A stretch of DNA of 64,000 bases from Pseudomonas sp. CFII64 (GTDB taxonomy: Bacteria > Pseudomonadota > Gammaproteobacteria > Pseudomonadales > Pseudomonadaceae): contig NZ_ATLO01000012.1 of the NCBI RefSeq assembly GCF_000416235.1, positions 62,001-126,000 of the forward strand. The letters are read 5' to 3'. This document shows, one piece after another, positions 16,979 to 25,555 of the stretch; within the stretch, counting starts at the first letter, position 1; each line of letters starts with the position of its first letter. Under the pieces are notes generated by a model. It had not been told where the DNA came from. It did not search any database and worked only from the letters and a program-made list of their open reading frames with translations. Position numbers and translations under genes: made by a program.

Positions 16979-17305
16979 TCAGCGCAACGCTGAATACGCG
17001 GTCGGCGTGAGGAACTGGTTTTCGATGCGCTGCACGATGATCGCCTGGGCTTCGCTTTCGGCGCGTTTGGCGATCCATTCAGCGTCACTCTGGAACGCAT
17101 TCCACTTGGTTTCCCGGTCGGCAAGGCTGTCCCATTTCAGCACATAGGTCAGGGTCTGATTGCTGTCGCCGCTCAGCGACGTCCAGAAACCCACTTGCTC
17201 GATTCCATACTTTTCGAAAAAACCCAGAGTGATTTTGCTGAAGCGTTCATGCAGGGCCGGCAGGCGGCCCGGTGCGCAATGGTAGATACGTAGTTCAACG
17301 ATCAT
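16979..17305 (-). CDS. NIPSNAP family protein
   Basis: This 108-residue protein begins MIVELRIYHCAPGRLPALHERF and continues ITLGFFEKYGIEQVGFWTS, then YVLKWDSLADRETKWNAF. This is the NIPSNAP ferredoxin-like (dimeric alpha-beta barrel) pattern. The family is often encoded in degradation clusters, but its biochemical role is mostly unknown; isomerase, monooxygenase or stress functions have been suggested for the fold. The start at 17305 follows AAAGGAGCAGAAAA. It is divergent from the first dehydrogenase gene across a 176-base region with a perfect 13-base palindrome, so it probably belongs to the same regulon. Confidence 0.85.
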   Translation of the reverse strand: MIVELRIYHCAPGRLPALHERFSKITLGFFEKYGIEQVGFWTSLSGDSNQTLTYVLKWDSLADRETKWNAFQSDAEWIAKRAESEAQAIIVQRIENQFLTPTAYSALR

Positions 17306-17365
17306 TTTCTGCTCCTTTGGTAAGCGCCGATCAGGAAATAGGCAAAGTAGCCTATTGACCGATTG

Positions 17366-17378
17366 TATGACAGTCATA
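17366..17378. promoter_or_regulatory. Candidate operator in the NIPSNAP/dehydrogenase divergent promoter
   Basis: TATGAC-A-GTCATA is a perfect 13-base palindrome within a TGTATGACAGTC context. A near copy, TGTATGACAATC, occurs at 19888-19899 ahead of the first carboxymuconolactone-decarboxylase-family gene. Shared sites suggest one regulator, most likely the nearby GntR protein. Confidence 0.5.
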
Positions 17379-17481
17379 TAGTTTTGTCGCAACTGCTGGC
17401 GCGCACCGAGCAGAAAAAACTTCAGGTGCCGCCGTGAACCCGTTTTGAAGAACCCGTTTCCAAAAACAATAGGGCGCGAAC

Positions 17482-18372
17482 ATGACTCAACCAAAACGCA
17501 TCGGTTTCATCGGCCTCGGCATGATGGGGCTGCCGATGACCACCTGCCTGAGCAAGGCCGGGTTTCAGCTGTTTCTTGCCGATGCCGATGCGGGGCGGCT
17601 GCAGGAAATTCAGACTGCTCTTGGCGCATCCGCACTGGATGCCGACAACGCCAAATCCCTCGATGTGCTGATCACCATGCTGCCCAATTCGAACATCGTC
17701 GAAAGCGTATTGCTGGGCGTCGACGGGCAATCGGGCTGGGCCGCATCACTGACGGCCGACACGGTGGTCATCGATATGAGTTCCTCTGAACCAGCGCGCT
17801 CCCGGGATCTTGGGCAGAAGCTTGCCGGCATCGGCCTCGCTTATCTGGACGCTCCGGTTTCCGGCGGCGTGAAGCGCGCAGTCGATGGCTCGCTGGCGAT
17901 TCTGGTCGGCGGCGATCCAACGGTAATGCAGCGCTGTCAGTCGGTACTCGACGCGATGGGCAAGAACATCCTGCACATTGGCGCAGCGGGCTCCGGCCAT
18001 GCGGCCAAGGCGCTGAACAATTTCGTCTCCGCCGCTGGCTTGATGGCCACGGTTGAGGCATTGCATGTGGCCAAGCGTTTCGGCATCGATCCCGGCGTGA
18101 TGGTCGACGTGCTCAACGCCTCCAGCGGCGGCAGCAACACCTCGTTGAACAAGGCCAGACAATTCATGCTCAGCGGCAGCTTCGCTTCCGGCTTCTCGAT
18201 GCAGTTGATGAACAAGGACCTGAAGATCGCCAAGGGCCTGTCGGATGCGCTGGACTACCCGCTGTTGTTCGGCCAGCGCGCGATCAAGGTCTGGGACGAG
18301 GTGGCGCAAGACGCAACGCCCACCACCGACCACACCGAGATGTACCGGATGCTGGCCAAGGAAGGCGAGTAA
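17482..18372 (+). CDS. Beta-hydroxyacid dehydrogenase (3-hydroxyisobutyrate DH family), copy 1
   Basis: The 296-residue protein has the N-terminal NAD(P) motif IGFIGLGMMGLPMT, the substrate-binding DAPVSGGV, and the catalytic lysine in GHAAKALNNFVSAAG. Family members oxidise 3-hydroxy acids or reduce tartronate semialdehyde. The acidic residues after the second strand (FLADADAGR) favour NAD. It opens the long plus-strand operon, 38 bases before an aldehyde dehydrogenase gene. That pairing would fit alcohol-to-semialdehyde-to-acid oxidation. Two distant paralogues lie further along the same operon. Confidence 0.9.
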   Translation: MTQPKRIGFIGLGMMGLPMTTCLSKAGFQLFLADADAGRLQEIQTALGASALDADNAKSLDVLITMLPNSNIVESVLLGVDGQSGWAASLTADTVVIDMSSSEPARSRDLGQKLAGIGLAYLDAPVSGGVKRAVDGSLAILVGGDPTVMQRCQSVLDAMGKNILHIGAAGSGHAAKALNNFVSAAGLMATVEALHVAKRFGIDPGVMVDVLNASSGGSNTSLNKARQFMLSGSFASGFSMQLMNKDLKIAKGLSDALDYPLLFGQRAIKVWDEVAQDATPTTDHTEMYRMLAKEGE

Positions 18373-18410
18373 TCGCGTTATTTGCGCAGATCGTCAACGG
18401 AGCAAAGCCT

Positions 18411-19838
18411 ATGTCTCATGCAGCCGAATTTTACATCAATGGACAATGGGTGAAGCCTGCGGCTCCCGATTGGTTCGACGTCATTGATCCGGCAACGGAA
18501 ACCGTCGTCGACCGTCTTGCCTTGGGCAATTCCACGGACGTTGATCGTGCCGTCGCCGCAGCGCGCCGGGCTTTGCCCGCGTACGCGCAAACCAGCGTTA
18601 CCCAGCGCATCGATTTACTGCGCCGCATCGTCTCGATTTATGAGCGTCGTCAGGAGGAATTTGCCCAGGCCATGCGTCTGGAAATGGGCTCGCCCATCAG
18701 CGCCTCGCGCAATTTCCAGGTGCCACGTGGCTGGTTGCACCTGAACCAGTTGATTGAAGTGCTGCAACGTTTTGAATTCGAGCAGCGCCAGGGCAGCACG
18801 GTATTGCGCTACGAGCCGGTGGGCGTGTGCGGGCTGATTACGCCGTGGAACTGGCCGATCAACCAGATCGTGGTGAAAGTCGGCCCCGCGCTGGCGGCTG
18901 GTTGCACCATGGTGCTCAAGCCCAGTGAATATTCACCACTGAGCAGCCTGCTGTTCGCCGAGGTATTGGACGAGGCGGGCGTGCCAGCGGGTGTGTTCAA
19001 TCTGGTCAATGGCGACGGGCCGGGTGTCGGCGCCGCGCTGTCGGCGCACCCGGATGTCGACATGCTGTCGTTCACCGGCTCGACGCGCGCTGGCGTGCTG
19101 GTGGCGAAATCGGCGGCGGACACCGTCAAGCGCGTTGCCCAGGAGCTGGGCGGCAAGTCGGCGAATATCCTGCTCGATGACGTCGATCTGCAAAACGCCG
19201 TAACCCGCGGCGTTGCGGCCTGCTTCACCAACAGCGGCCAGTCATGCTCGATTCCGACCCGCCTGTTGATCCCCCGTAACCTGATGGACGATGCAATCCA
19301 GATCGCGAAACGAGCTGCCGAAGCGTTCAAGGTTGGCGCAACCACCGACGACGCCACCCAGCTTGGGCCGCTGGTCAATCATGCGCAATGGCGGCGGGTT
19401 CAGGCGCTGATCCAGGCCGGTATCGACGAGGGCGCGCAACTGGTGACGGGTGGCGTGGGCAAGCCTGAAGGCCTGTCCAAGGGCTATTTCGTCAAGCCCA
19501 CGGTGTTCGCCAACGTGACGCCGCAGATGTCCATTGCCCAGGAAGAAATCTTCGGCCCGGTGCTGTCGATGATCGCCTATGACGATGAGGCGCAAGCGAT
19601 TCAGATCGCCAATGACACGCCTTACGGGCTGGCGGCGTACGTGCAATCGGCTGATCAGGACCGGGCACGTAACGTCGCTCGCGCCTTGCAGGCTGGCAGC
19701 GTTCACCTGAATTACCCGCCTGCGGATTTCGCCGCGCCGTTCGGTGGTTACAAACGCTCCGGCAACGGCCGGGAGTGGGGCGAGTTCGGTTTGCGCGAGT
19801 ATCTGGAAGTGAAATCCCTGGTGGGTTACGGCGACTGA
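18411..19838 (+). CDS. NAD(P)-dependent aldehyde dehydrogenase
   Basis: The 475-residue protein has the full ALDH signature set: TPWNWPINQ, FTGSTRAG, the general-base Glu in VAQELGGKSANIL, the nucleophile Cys in NSGQSCSIPTRLL, and EEIFGPVLSMIAYD near the C-terminus. Length and order are normal for non-acylating aldehyde dehydrogenases. It is the second gene of the uncharacterised operon, where it could oxidise a semialdehyde formed by the preceding dehydrogenase. The substrate is not evident. Confidence 0.92.
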   Translation: MSHAAEFYINGQWVKPAAPDWFDVIDPATETVVDRLALGNSTDVDRAVAAARRALPAYAQTSVTQRIDLLRRIVSIYERRQEEFAQAMRLEMGSPISASRNFQVPRGWLHLNQLIEVLQRFEFEQRQGSTVLRYEPVGVCGLITPWNWPINQIVVKVGPALAAGCTMVLKPSEYSPLSSLLFAEVLDEAGVPAGVFNLVNGDGPGVGAALSAHPDVDMLSFTGSTRAGVLVAKSAADTVKRVAQELGGKSANILLDDVDLQNAVTRGVAACFTNSGQSCSIPTRLLIPRNLMDDAIQIAKRAAEAFKVGATTDDATQLGPLVNHAQWRRVQALIQAGIDEGAQLVTGGVGKPEGLSKGYFVKPTVFANVTPQMSIAQEEIFGPVLSMIAYDDEAQAIQIANDTPYGLAAYVQSADQDRARNVARALQAGSVHLNYPPADFAAPFGGYKRSGNGREWGEFGLREYLEVKSLVGYGD

Positions 19839-19927
19839 AATCCTGGTTGAGCCAAAGCGCTGAGCTAAAAAATTTGCCTGCGAAGACTGTATGACAATCT
19901 GTCGATAGTACGAAATTGGAGATAACG

Positions 19928-20323
19928 ATGGACGACAACGAACGCTTTAACCAAGGCTTCAACAACCGCAAGGAAGTCCTCGGTGATCTGCATGTGGAGA
20001 AATCCTGGGCCGCAGCGGATGACTTCAATCGGCCGATCCAGAAGCTGGTCACCGAGGTGTGCTGGGGCGAAATCTGGGGCGACGAAACCTTGCCGTTCAA
20101 GACCCGCAGCATCGTCAATCTGGCAATGCTCACCGCCATGAGCCAGCACCACGAACTGGGCGTTCACGTGCGCGGCGCCTTGCGTAACGGGGTGACCAAG
20201 GACGAAATCCGCGCGGTGCTGATGCAGGCCTCGATTTACTGCGGCGTGCCGCTGGGCCTGGCGGCGTTCCGTGTCGCATCAGCGGCGATCAAGGCCTACG
20301 AGGCGGAAATCGCCGACGCCTGA
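19928..20323 (+). CDS. Carboxymuconolactone decarboxylase family protein (single domain)
   Basis: The 131-residue protein matches PcaC-type enzymes in size and layout. It has NRPIQKLVTEVCWGEIWGDETLP, TRSIVNLAMLTAMSQHHELGVHVRGALRNGVT, and EIRAVLMQASIYCGVPLGLAAF. PcaC decarboxylates gamma-carboxymuconolactone. The rest of the protocatechuate pathway is absent here, so an analogous decarboxylation or a related reaction in the unknown pathway is more likely. ATG at 19928 follows TTGGAGATAACG. The 89-base gap before it holds a TGTATGACAATC element, so an internal promoter is possible. Confidence 0.85.
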   Translation: MDDNERFNQGFNNRKEVLGDLHVEKSWAAADDFNRPIQKLVTEVCWGEIWGDETLPFKTRSIVNLAMLTAMSQHHELGVHVRGALRNGVTKDEIRAVLMQASIYCGVPLGLAAFRVASAAIKAYEAEIADA

Positions 20324-20373
20324 TCCGCTTCAAAACCTCCCTTGCCGTTCAACAATAATTATAAGGAAACGTC

Positions 20374-21726
20374 ATGAGTACCCATGCCCCCGCCCAAGCA
20401 CAGGCCAGGCCGCTGGCCGAGACCGATCAGTCGATCGAGAAGAAAAGAAGGAACGCGATCAAAGGCGCGTTCTTCTCCGAATACATCGATATGTTCGACA
20501 TCTATTTGCCGGTCGTCGTGCTGTCCCCTGTGTTGTTCTTCTTCCAGCCTGCCCAGTTGTCGCCGGGCATGGCCGCGATTCTCGCCTCACTGGTGTTCAT
20601 CACCACGCTGCTTGGGCGGCCCATTGGTGCACTGTTGTTCGGCATGATCGCCGACCGCACCGGGCGGCGCATGGCGTCGATTTATTCGGTGTCGGGCTTC
20701 GGCATCGTGACTTTCCTGATTGCCTTGCTGCCGGGTTACGAGACCATCGGCATAGCCTCGTACTGGGCCTTGGTGCTGCTGCGTTTTGTCGACGGTATTT
20801 TCCTCGGCGGTGGTTACACCGGGGCCATGCCGCTGGCTATCGAGTATTCGAAAAAGCATCAGCGTGGCTTCGTTGGCGGCTTGATCATCGCCGGTTTTCC
20901 GCTGGCCTACGTCAGCATCAATCTGGTGGCAATGTTGATGTTCATGCTGTTCCCGCTGGCCGGTCCCGATTCGCCGTACGTGCAATGGGGCTGGCGGATT
21001 CCGTTTGTGATCGGCGCTGTGCTGGCCGGCGTGCTGGCGCTGTATTACATCTATGCGGTCTCGGAATCCGAAATCTGGGAAGAAGACGCCGAGAAAAAAC
21101 CTCGGGAAAAACTGCCGCTGACTGATCTGCTCAAAGGCAAAAGTGGCCGCAATCTGCTGCAAGTGCTGCTGATGATGACCGGCTTCTGGCTGACGCAGAA
21201 CATCATCACTATTTTCCTGCCCACCGGATTGTTGGTGAATATCCTGCATCTTTCGGGGATGCAAGTGACCGGCACGCTGCTGATTTGCTACTCGGTACTG
21301 TTCTTCAGCTACATCGCTTCGGGGATGATCGGCCAGAAAATCGGCCGCCGACGCTTCTTCCTGATCCTCGGGCCGATCATCGCCACGGTCGGCGCGGGCG
21401 TCATGTATGTGCTGGCCAACGTGCCGGGATTGTCGCTGCCGGTGATCATGACCCTGGTGTGCCTGCTGTCGGTAGTGGTCACTGCGCCGTGGGGCGTGAT
21501 CGTCACTTACATCAACGAGCGTTTTGTCACCGACGTACGCGCCACCGGTTTTGGCGTCGGCTTCAGCCTGTCGGTGATCATCCCGTCGTTTTACGCCTTC
21601 TACATGGCGTGGCTGGGCCAGATCATTCCTTTCACCATGACCCCCGCAGTCCTGCTGTGCGTGGGCGGTGTCATCGCCACGATTGGTGCGTACATGGGCC
21701 CGGAAACCAAGGACGTCGACTTCTGA
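20374..21726 (+). CDS. MFS transporter, metabolite:H+ symporter (MHS)-like
   Basis: This 450-residue protein has twelve predicted helices. Its N-terminal region AIKGAFFSEYIDMFDIYLP and the loop FGMIADRTGRRMASI (between helices 2 and 3) are typical of the metabolite:proton symporter branch that imports carboxylates and aromatic acids. The stretch LRFVDGIFLGGGYTGAMPLAIEY is the family helix-5 signature. AAGGAAACGTC gives a good ribosome-binding site. It probably brings in the substrate of the surrounding operon, which is therefore likely an organic acid. Confidence 0.88.
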   Translation: MSTHAPAQAQARPLAETDQSIEKKRRNAIKGAFFSEYIDMFDIYLPVVVLSPVLFFFQPAQLSPGMAAILASLVFITTLLGRPIGALLFGMIADRTGRRMASIYSVSGFGIVTFLIALLPGYETIGIASYWALVLLRFVDGIFLGGGYTGAMPLAIEYSKKHQRGFVGGLIIAGFPLAYVSINLVAMLMFMLFPLAGPDSPYVQWGWRIPFVIGAVLAGVLALYYIYAVSESEIWEEDAEKKPREKLPLTDLLKGKSGRNLLQVLLMMTGFWLTQNIITIFLPTGLLVNILHLSGMQVTGTLLICYSVLFFSYIASGMIGQKIGRRRFFLILGPIIATVGAGVMYVLANVPGLSLPVIMTLVCLLSVVVTAPWGVIVTYINERFVTDVRATGFGVGFSLSVIIPSFYAFYMAWLGQIIPFTMTPAVLLCVGGVIATIGAYMGPETKDVDF

Positions 21727-21769
21727 CGCGTGCCTGACCTGACAGAACAATAACCAACGGGAGAACGTT

Positions 21770-22681
21770 GTGGACAACAAAACCATTGGCTTCATCGGCC
21801 TGGGCAACATGGGCGGTCGCATGACCCGCTGTCTGGTGGATGCAGGCCTTGCGGTACTGGGTTATGACACGGATCGCCAGCGTGTCGAAAGCGCTGGGGC
21901 ACAGGTTGCCGAGTCCATCGGCCAGGTCGCTGCACAAGTGGACGTGGTGTTGCTGTCGCTGCCGGACAGCAAGGTGGTCGAGGCCGTCGTCGAAGGGCCT
22001 GAAGGGTTGCTGCGCCATTGCCACGAAGGCCAGATCGTGGTCGATTTGAGTACCGCTGCCGCCAGTTCAACCGTGCGTTTGCACGCTCTGTTTGCCGAAC
22101 GCGGCGTGCAGTACATCGACGCCGGGATCTCCGGCGGCGCGGCTGCGGCGCAAAAGGGCGCGCTGACCTTGATGGTCGGTGGCGATGCCGCCAGCGTCGC
22201 GGCCCTGGACTGGGTATTTGCGCCCATCGCCAGCAAGGTGTTTTTGATGGGCGAAAGCGGCGCCGGACACACCACCAAGTTACTCAACAACTTCCTCAAC
22301 GCAGTGAGTCTTGCCGCCACCGCCGAAGTGATGGTCGCCGGCAAAAAAGCCGGTCTGGACCTGCACCAGCTACTCGACGTGCTCAACAGCAGCAGCGGGG
22401 TCAATTTCGCCACGCAGAAGCGCTTCCCGTACATCGTCGACGGCAATTATCTGGAAGGCGGCCTGACCGGCAAATTGATGAGCAAGGACGTGGTGCTCTA
22501 CCTCGACCGGGTGCGTGAGCTGGGCGTTGCTTCGCTCAATGCCTCCGGGCCTTTGGCGAGCTTCGGCCTGCAGGTCGCGCTGGGTTACGGCGACCAGATC
22601 AGCAACAAAGTCGTGGATGCCATCGGCGATATGTCCGGCGGCGTCCGGCTTCACCAAACCTGGAAAGAGGACAAGGCATGA
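21770..22681 (+). CDS. Beta-hydroxyacid dehydrogenase family protein, copy 2
   Basis: The 303-residue protein starts with GTG after CGGGAG. It has IGFIGLGNMGGRMTRCL for NAD(P) binding, DAGISGGAAAAQKG for the substrate loop, and GAGHTTKLLNNFLNAVSLA with the catalytic lysine. It differs widely in sequence from the copies at 17482 and 26919, so these are not recent tandem duplicates. Its stop overlaps the cupin gene by four bases (ATGA), which points to translational coupling. Confidence 0.9.
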   Translation: MDNKTIGFIGLGNMGGRMTRCLVDAGLAVLGYDTDRQRVESAGAQVAESIGQVAAQVDVVLLSLPDSKVVEAVVEGPEGLLRHCHEGQIVVDLSTAAASSTVRLHALFAERGVQYIDAGISGGAAAAQKGALTLMVGGDAASVAALDWVFAPIASKVFLMGESGAGHTTKLLNNFLNAVSLAATAEVMVAGKKAGLDLHQLLDVLNSSSGVNFATQKRFPYIVDGNYLEGGLTGKLMSKDVVLYLDRVRELGVASLNASGPLASFGLQVALGYGDQISNKVVDAIGDMSGGVRLHQTWKEDKA

Positions 22682-23067
22682 AGGTTATTCACGGCAGCAT
22701 CGAAGGGGCAATTTCCGAGCAGCGCGGGGCGACGTTTACCGGCGTGGTCTGGGCTGATCCGGTGATGCCGACCACCGACGGCGTGACCATCAACAACGTC
22801 TCGTTCAATCCCGGTGCGCGTACGTTCTGGCATTTTCACGAGTTCGGTCAGGTGATTTACGTTACCGCCGGCAGCGGCTGGATCTGTCTGGAAGGCAACG
22901 ATCCCCAGGTGATTCGTCAGGGTGACACGGTGTGGATCGGCCCGGGCGAACGGCATTGGCACGGCGCCAATACCGAGAACTTCATGGTCCACACCGCGAC
23001 CTCCATCGGCAAAACGGTGTGGCAGGAAGCGGTTGCCGACCGCGATTACCTGCGCGCCGCGCGCTGA
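22678..23067 (+). CDS. Small cupin-domain protein
   Basis: The 129-residue protein is a single cupin. Metal ligands are visible in the first motif, FNPGARTFWHFHEFGQVIYVTAGSG (His-x-His and Gln/Glu positions), and in the second, GPGERHWHGA. Such proteins can be dioxygenases, isomerases, decarboxylating enzymes or lactone-cleaving enzymes. The closest layout is the carboxymuconolactone-decarboxylase-associated cupins that occur beside CMD genes, as here. It overlaps the preceding dehydrogenase and lies 24 bases before the double CMD gene. Confidence 0.88.
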   Translation: MKVIHGSIEGAISEQRGATFTGVVWADPVMPTTDGVTINNVSFNPGARTFWHFHEFGQVIYVTAGSGWICLEGNDPQVIRQGDTVWIGPGERHWHGANTENFMVHTATSIGKTVWQEAVADRDYLRAAR

Positions 23068-23091
23068 TCCTGCAACAGAGGAGACCCGCAC

Positions 23092-23874
23092 ATGGCATTC
23101 ACCGAAAAACAACAACAGGCCAGGGATGCGTTCGAGCGTAGCGGCGGCAGCTGGAATCCGGCGTGGGAGAGCATCCTGCGTCTGGACCCTGGTTTTCTCG
23201 AAGCCTATGCCGGATTCGCCGCCGTGCCGTGGCAAAAGAACCATCTGGAACACAAGGTCAAGGCGTTCATCGGCATTGCGGCCAGCGCCGCCGCGACCCA
23301 CTTGTTCCAACCGGGCATTCACGAGCATTTGCGGGTCGCTATCGCCCATGGCGCAAGTCGCGAGGAGCTGATGGAAGTGCTGGAGTTGATCAGCACGGTC
23401 GGCATTCACGCCTCGAATGTCGGGGTGCCGGTGCTGCTCGAAGTGCTGGAGGAAGAGGGCCTGCGTAATGGGCCTGAACCACTGGATGCCCGGCGCGAGG
23501 CGCTGAAATCCAGCTTTGTCGAGAATCGCGGCTATTGGCATTCGTGCTGGGAAGGTTTACTCGAACTCGACCCGGAGCTGTTCGAAGCCTACGTCGAGTT
23601 CTCCTCGGTGCCGTGGCGCACCGGCGTGCTGTCGCCGATGGTCAAGGAATTGATGTATTGCGCGTTCGATGCCGCCGCCACGCACCTGTATGTGCCGGGC
23701 CTCAAGCTGCATATGCGCAACGCCTTGCGTTACGGCGCGAGCAAGGAACAGATCATGGAAATGCTGGAGATCGTCAGCGTGATCGGCATTCACGGGGCGC
23801 TGGTCGCCGCGCCGATGCTGGAACACGCCTGGGGCGAAGCCGCCCAGCCGGCCAATCCGAACCCGGACCTTTAG
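23092..23874 (+). CDS. Tandem carboxymuconolactone-decarboxylase-domain protein
   Basis: The 260-residue protein is made of two similar CMD halves (about residues 15-125 and 140-255). The internal repeat is plain: PWQKNHLEHKVKAFIGIAAS against PWRTGVLSPMVKELMYCAFD, HEHLRVAIAHGASREELMEVLELIS against KLHMRNALRYGASKEQIMEMLEIVS, and GIHASNVGVPVLLE against GIHGALVAAPMLEH. The first half lacks a CxxC. The function could be decarboxylation or lactone chemistry, but there is no direct evidence. The adjacent cupin is a frequent partner of this family. Confidence 0.85.
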   Translation: MAFTEKQQQARDAFERSGGSWNPAWESILRLDPGFLEAYAGFAAVPWQKNHLEHKVKAFIGIAASAAATHLFQPGIHEHLRVAIAHGASREELMEVLELISTVGIHASNVGVPVLLEVLEEEGLRNGPEPLDARREALKSSFVENRGYWHSCWEGLLELDPELFEAYVEFSSVPWRTGVLSPMVKELMYCAFDAAATHLYVPGLKLHMRNALRYGASKEQIMEMLEIVSVIGIHGALVAAPMLEHAWGEAAQPANPNPDL

Positions 23875-23895
23875 CCCTAATCAATCGGAGTCGAC

Positions 23896-24744
23896 ATGAA
23901 CAATAACAATCCGACGACCGCAGCAAAGCCGAACTGGAACCATCCCGAAGTGATCGTGGTGCGTTACGGCACCCGGCAGACCAGCAAGAGCGAGTGCTAC
24001 TACAACTTCCGCGCCTATCGTGAGCCGGACGAAGAAATCACCATGGATTACTTTTTCTGGATCTTCCGCAACGACGAGCAAGTCATCGTCATCGACACCG
24101 GTTTCAGCCCGGAGGCAGCGCTGGCACGCAAGCGCCAACCGGTGGTCAAGCCGGCCGATGCGTTGGCGAGGCTGGGCATTGATCCCGCTGAAGTGAAGCT
24201 GCTGGTGCTGACTCACGCGCACTATGATCACGCCGGTAATCTTGGTCTGTATCCCAATGCGCAGATCGTCATGTCCCGACGCGAGTTCGAGTTCTGGGGC
24301 ACCGACATGGGCAAGCGCCCGCAATACGCGCATCACATTGATCCGCTGGACATCCAGCGCATTCAGGCCTTGGCGGATGCGGGGCGCATCACCTTGCTGG
24401 ATGAGCCGCGCAACACGTTGATTCCCGGTATCGAATTGCACGAACTCGGCGGCCACACGCCGGGGCAACTGGCGGTGGTCATCGAAATGCCCGAAGGGCC
24501 GGTGATCCTGGCGTCCGACGCCATTCACTATTACGACGAGATGGAACAGGATCGCCCGTTCGCGGTGCTCGACAGCCTGGCGGACATGTATCAGGGCTAC
24601 GTGCAGATCCGCGAATGGTTGCAGCGTCCCGGCGCGGTGATGATTCCCGGCCATGATCCGGACGTGATGAACCGCTTCGCCGCTGTCGATCCTGCCGATC
24701 CGACGTTCGCCGTGCGTATCGATGCCAGCGGAGCGGGCATATGA
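23896..24744 (+). CDS. Metallo-beta-lactamase-fold hydrolase (lactonase-like)
   Basis: This 282-residue protein has the dinuclear metal motif THAHYDHAGN, then GGHTPGQLAV, an Asp ligand in LASDAIHYYDEM and the last His in IPGHDPDVM. This set and the ASDAIHYY segment resemble N-acyl-homoserine and gamma-butyrolactone lactonases. Within this operon a role in opening a lactone intermediate is more plausible than quorum quenching, but both remain open. Its last codons overlap the SDR start by four bases. Confidence 0.85.
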   Translation: MNNNNPTTAAKPNWNHPEVIVVRYGTRQTSKSECYYNFRAYREPDEEITMDYFFWIFRNDEQVIVIDTGFSPEAALARKRQPVVKPADALARLGIDPAEVKLLVLTHAHYDHAGNLGLYPNAQIVMSRREFEFWGTDMGKRPQYAHHIDPLDIQRIQALADAGRITLLDEPRNTLIPGIELHELGGHTPGQLAVVIEMPEGPVILASDAIHYYDEMEQDRPFAVLDSLADMYQGYVQIREWLQRPGAVMIPGHDPDVMNRFAAVDPADPTFAVRIDASGAGI

Positions 24745-25508
24745 AGGGCAAGCGGGCGCTGGTCACCGGCTCGTCAAACGGACTTGGCCTGGCCATGGCC
24801 CAAGGCCTTGCGGCAGCGGGTTGTGATGTGGTGTTGCACGGGCTTGATTCGTCGGTCGACATGCACGCGACTTGCGCGGATCTGGCGCAGCAGTACGGCG
24901 TGGCGATCAGTTATGTGCAGGCCGATCTGTCGCAAGCCTCGGGTGTCGAGGCAATGCTCGATGCGGCGGGCGCGGTTGACGTGCTGATCAATAACGCCGT
25001 CGTGCGGCATTTTTCGCCCATCGAAGACTTCCCGCTCGAGCGCTGGGAGCAGGCGCTGGCGGTCAATCTGACCGCAGCCTTTCGCGCCGTACAGCTGAGT
25101 TTGCCCGGGATGCGCGCGCGGGGCTGGGGGCGGATTTTCAATATGTCCTCGGCCTATGGTTCGCGGGCGATTGCCAACCGTATCGATTACGTCACCACCA
25201 AGACCGCGCTGCTGGGCTTTACCCGCGCGGTTGCCATGGAAACGTTGGGGCAGGGCATCACGTGTAACGCGGTATGCCCTGGCTCGGTGCTGACGCCGAA
25301 TATCGAAGGGCGGTTGACCGATCTGATGGCGCGCAAGCAGCTGGACCGGGAAACCGCGACACGGGAGTTTCTGCTCGGCAAGCAGGGCACCGGTCGCTTT
25401 GTCGACGCGGCGCATGTGGCGGACTTGATCGTATTTTTGTGCAGTGATTCCGGGGCTTCGATCACTGGCGCGACCTTGCCGGTGGACGATGGCTGGTTGG
25501 CGGGATGA
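24741..25508 (+). CDS. SDR family oxidoreductase
   Basis: The 255-residue classical SDR has TGSSNGLG for the cofactor, an NNAV variant of NNAG, an active-site Ser in FNMSSAYGS, YVTTKTALLG as YxxxK, and the usual C-terminal FLCSDSGASITGATLPVDDGW. It resembles 3-hydroxybutyrate dehydrogenases in its central motifs (RIFNMSS...AYVTTK-type order and NAVCPGSVLTP). Its start codon overlaps the preceding hydrolase gene. It may act on a hydroxy acid released by that hydrolase. Confidence 0.9.
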   Translation: MKGKRALVTGSSNGLGLAMAQGLAAAGCDVVLHGLDSSVDMHATCADLAQQYGVAISYVQADLSQASGVEAMLDAAGAVDVLINNAVVRHFSPIEDFPLERWEQALAVNLTAAFRAVQLSLPGMRARGWGRIFNMSSAYGSRAIANRIDYVTTKTALLGFTRAVAMETLGQGITCNAVCPGSVLTPNIEGRLTDLMARKQLDRETATREFLLGKQGTGRFVDAAHVADLIVFLCSDSGASITGATLPVDDGWLAG

Positions 25509-25555
25509 GGTCGACTCCTTTCTCCAGCACCATCACCCAGAACAACGGAGGCACC

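Noticed and set aside
20587-21822. A 411-codon minus-strand frame opposite the MHS transporter
   Set aside because: His- and Gln-rich translation typical of antisense to a membrane protein gene; no family resemblance.
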